A DNA stretch of 64,000 nt, from assembly GCF_003073045.1 (NCBI RefSeq), contig NC_037599.1, positions 6,274,247 through 6,338,246 of the forward strand. The letters are read 5' to 3'. Under the pieces are notes generated by a model, which was not told where the DNA came from, did not search any database, and was given only the letters and a program-made list of their open reading frames with translations. Each line of letters opens with the position of its first letter. Position 1 is the stretch's first letter. Origin of the DNA: Pomacea canaliculata. Lineage: Eukaryota > Mollusca > Gastropoda > Architaenioglossa > Ampullariidae. This document shows, one piece after another, positions 63,990 through 64,000 of this stretch. Made by a program: the position numbers and the translations under genes.

Positions 63990-64000
63990 GTAAGTATTGC

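Overview
This is a 64 kb window of an intron-rich animal genome. Most coding sequence is split into short exons with GT/AG junctions, and the spaces between are AT-rich and full of microsatellites, hAT-type MITEs and tRNA-like SINE remnants. Protein similarity recalled from the families, plus the repeat style, suggests a lophotrochozoan, most likely a mollusc (perhaps a gastropod). That placement is inference. I see no bacterial operon, CRISPR array, rRNA or intact tRNA gene.

Layout. 1-3.8 kb: no gene; a degenerate tandem repeat and a CpG-rich patch. 3.8-7.8 kb (+): an orphan seven-exon gene for a small single-pass type I membrane protein of about 225 aa. 8.2-8.8 kb: one hAT-type MITE inserted inside another. 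11.7-14.3 kb (-): a conserved-looking gene for a 157-aa protein I cannot name, with a hAT element carrying a decayed transposase in its intron. 15.4-45.5 kb (+): a complete 11-exon gene for a TESK-type dual-specificity kinase (about 702 aa), with two introns of over 11 kb. These hold a 31-bp minisatellite, MITEs, SINE-like repeats and an unusually CpG-rich domain of about 18 kb. 45.5-53.4 kb: no gene; several poly(A) signals and a dead pogo/Tigger-like transposon. 53.4-60.9 kb (-): a complete 11-exon CWC27 gene (spliceosomal cyclophilin, about 686 aa) with one very large Lys/Glu-rich exon. 61.1-64 kb (+): the first eight exons of HDAC3, running off the right edge.

How they work together. CWC27 and HDAC3 are head to head, with only 175 bp between their start codons, so they probably share a bidirectional promoter. 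TESK and CWC27 are tail to tail. The products act in unrelated pathways: actin control through cofilin, pre-mRNA splicing, and chromatin deacetylation in the NCoR/SMRT complex. Nothing here forms a single functional system. The most useful leads are the orphan membrane protein and its possible alternative tail, the CWC27 exon expansion, the CpG-rich domain inside TESK, the nested MITEs and the minisatellite whose three antisense frames are all open.

All exon boundaries were read by eye from splice sites, phase and recalled family similarity; no alignment or expression data were available.
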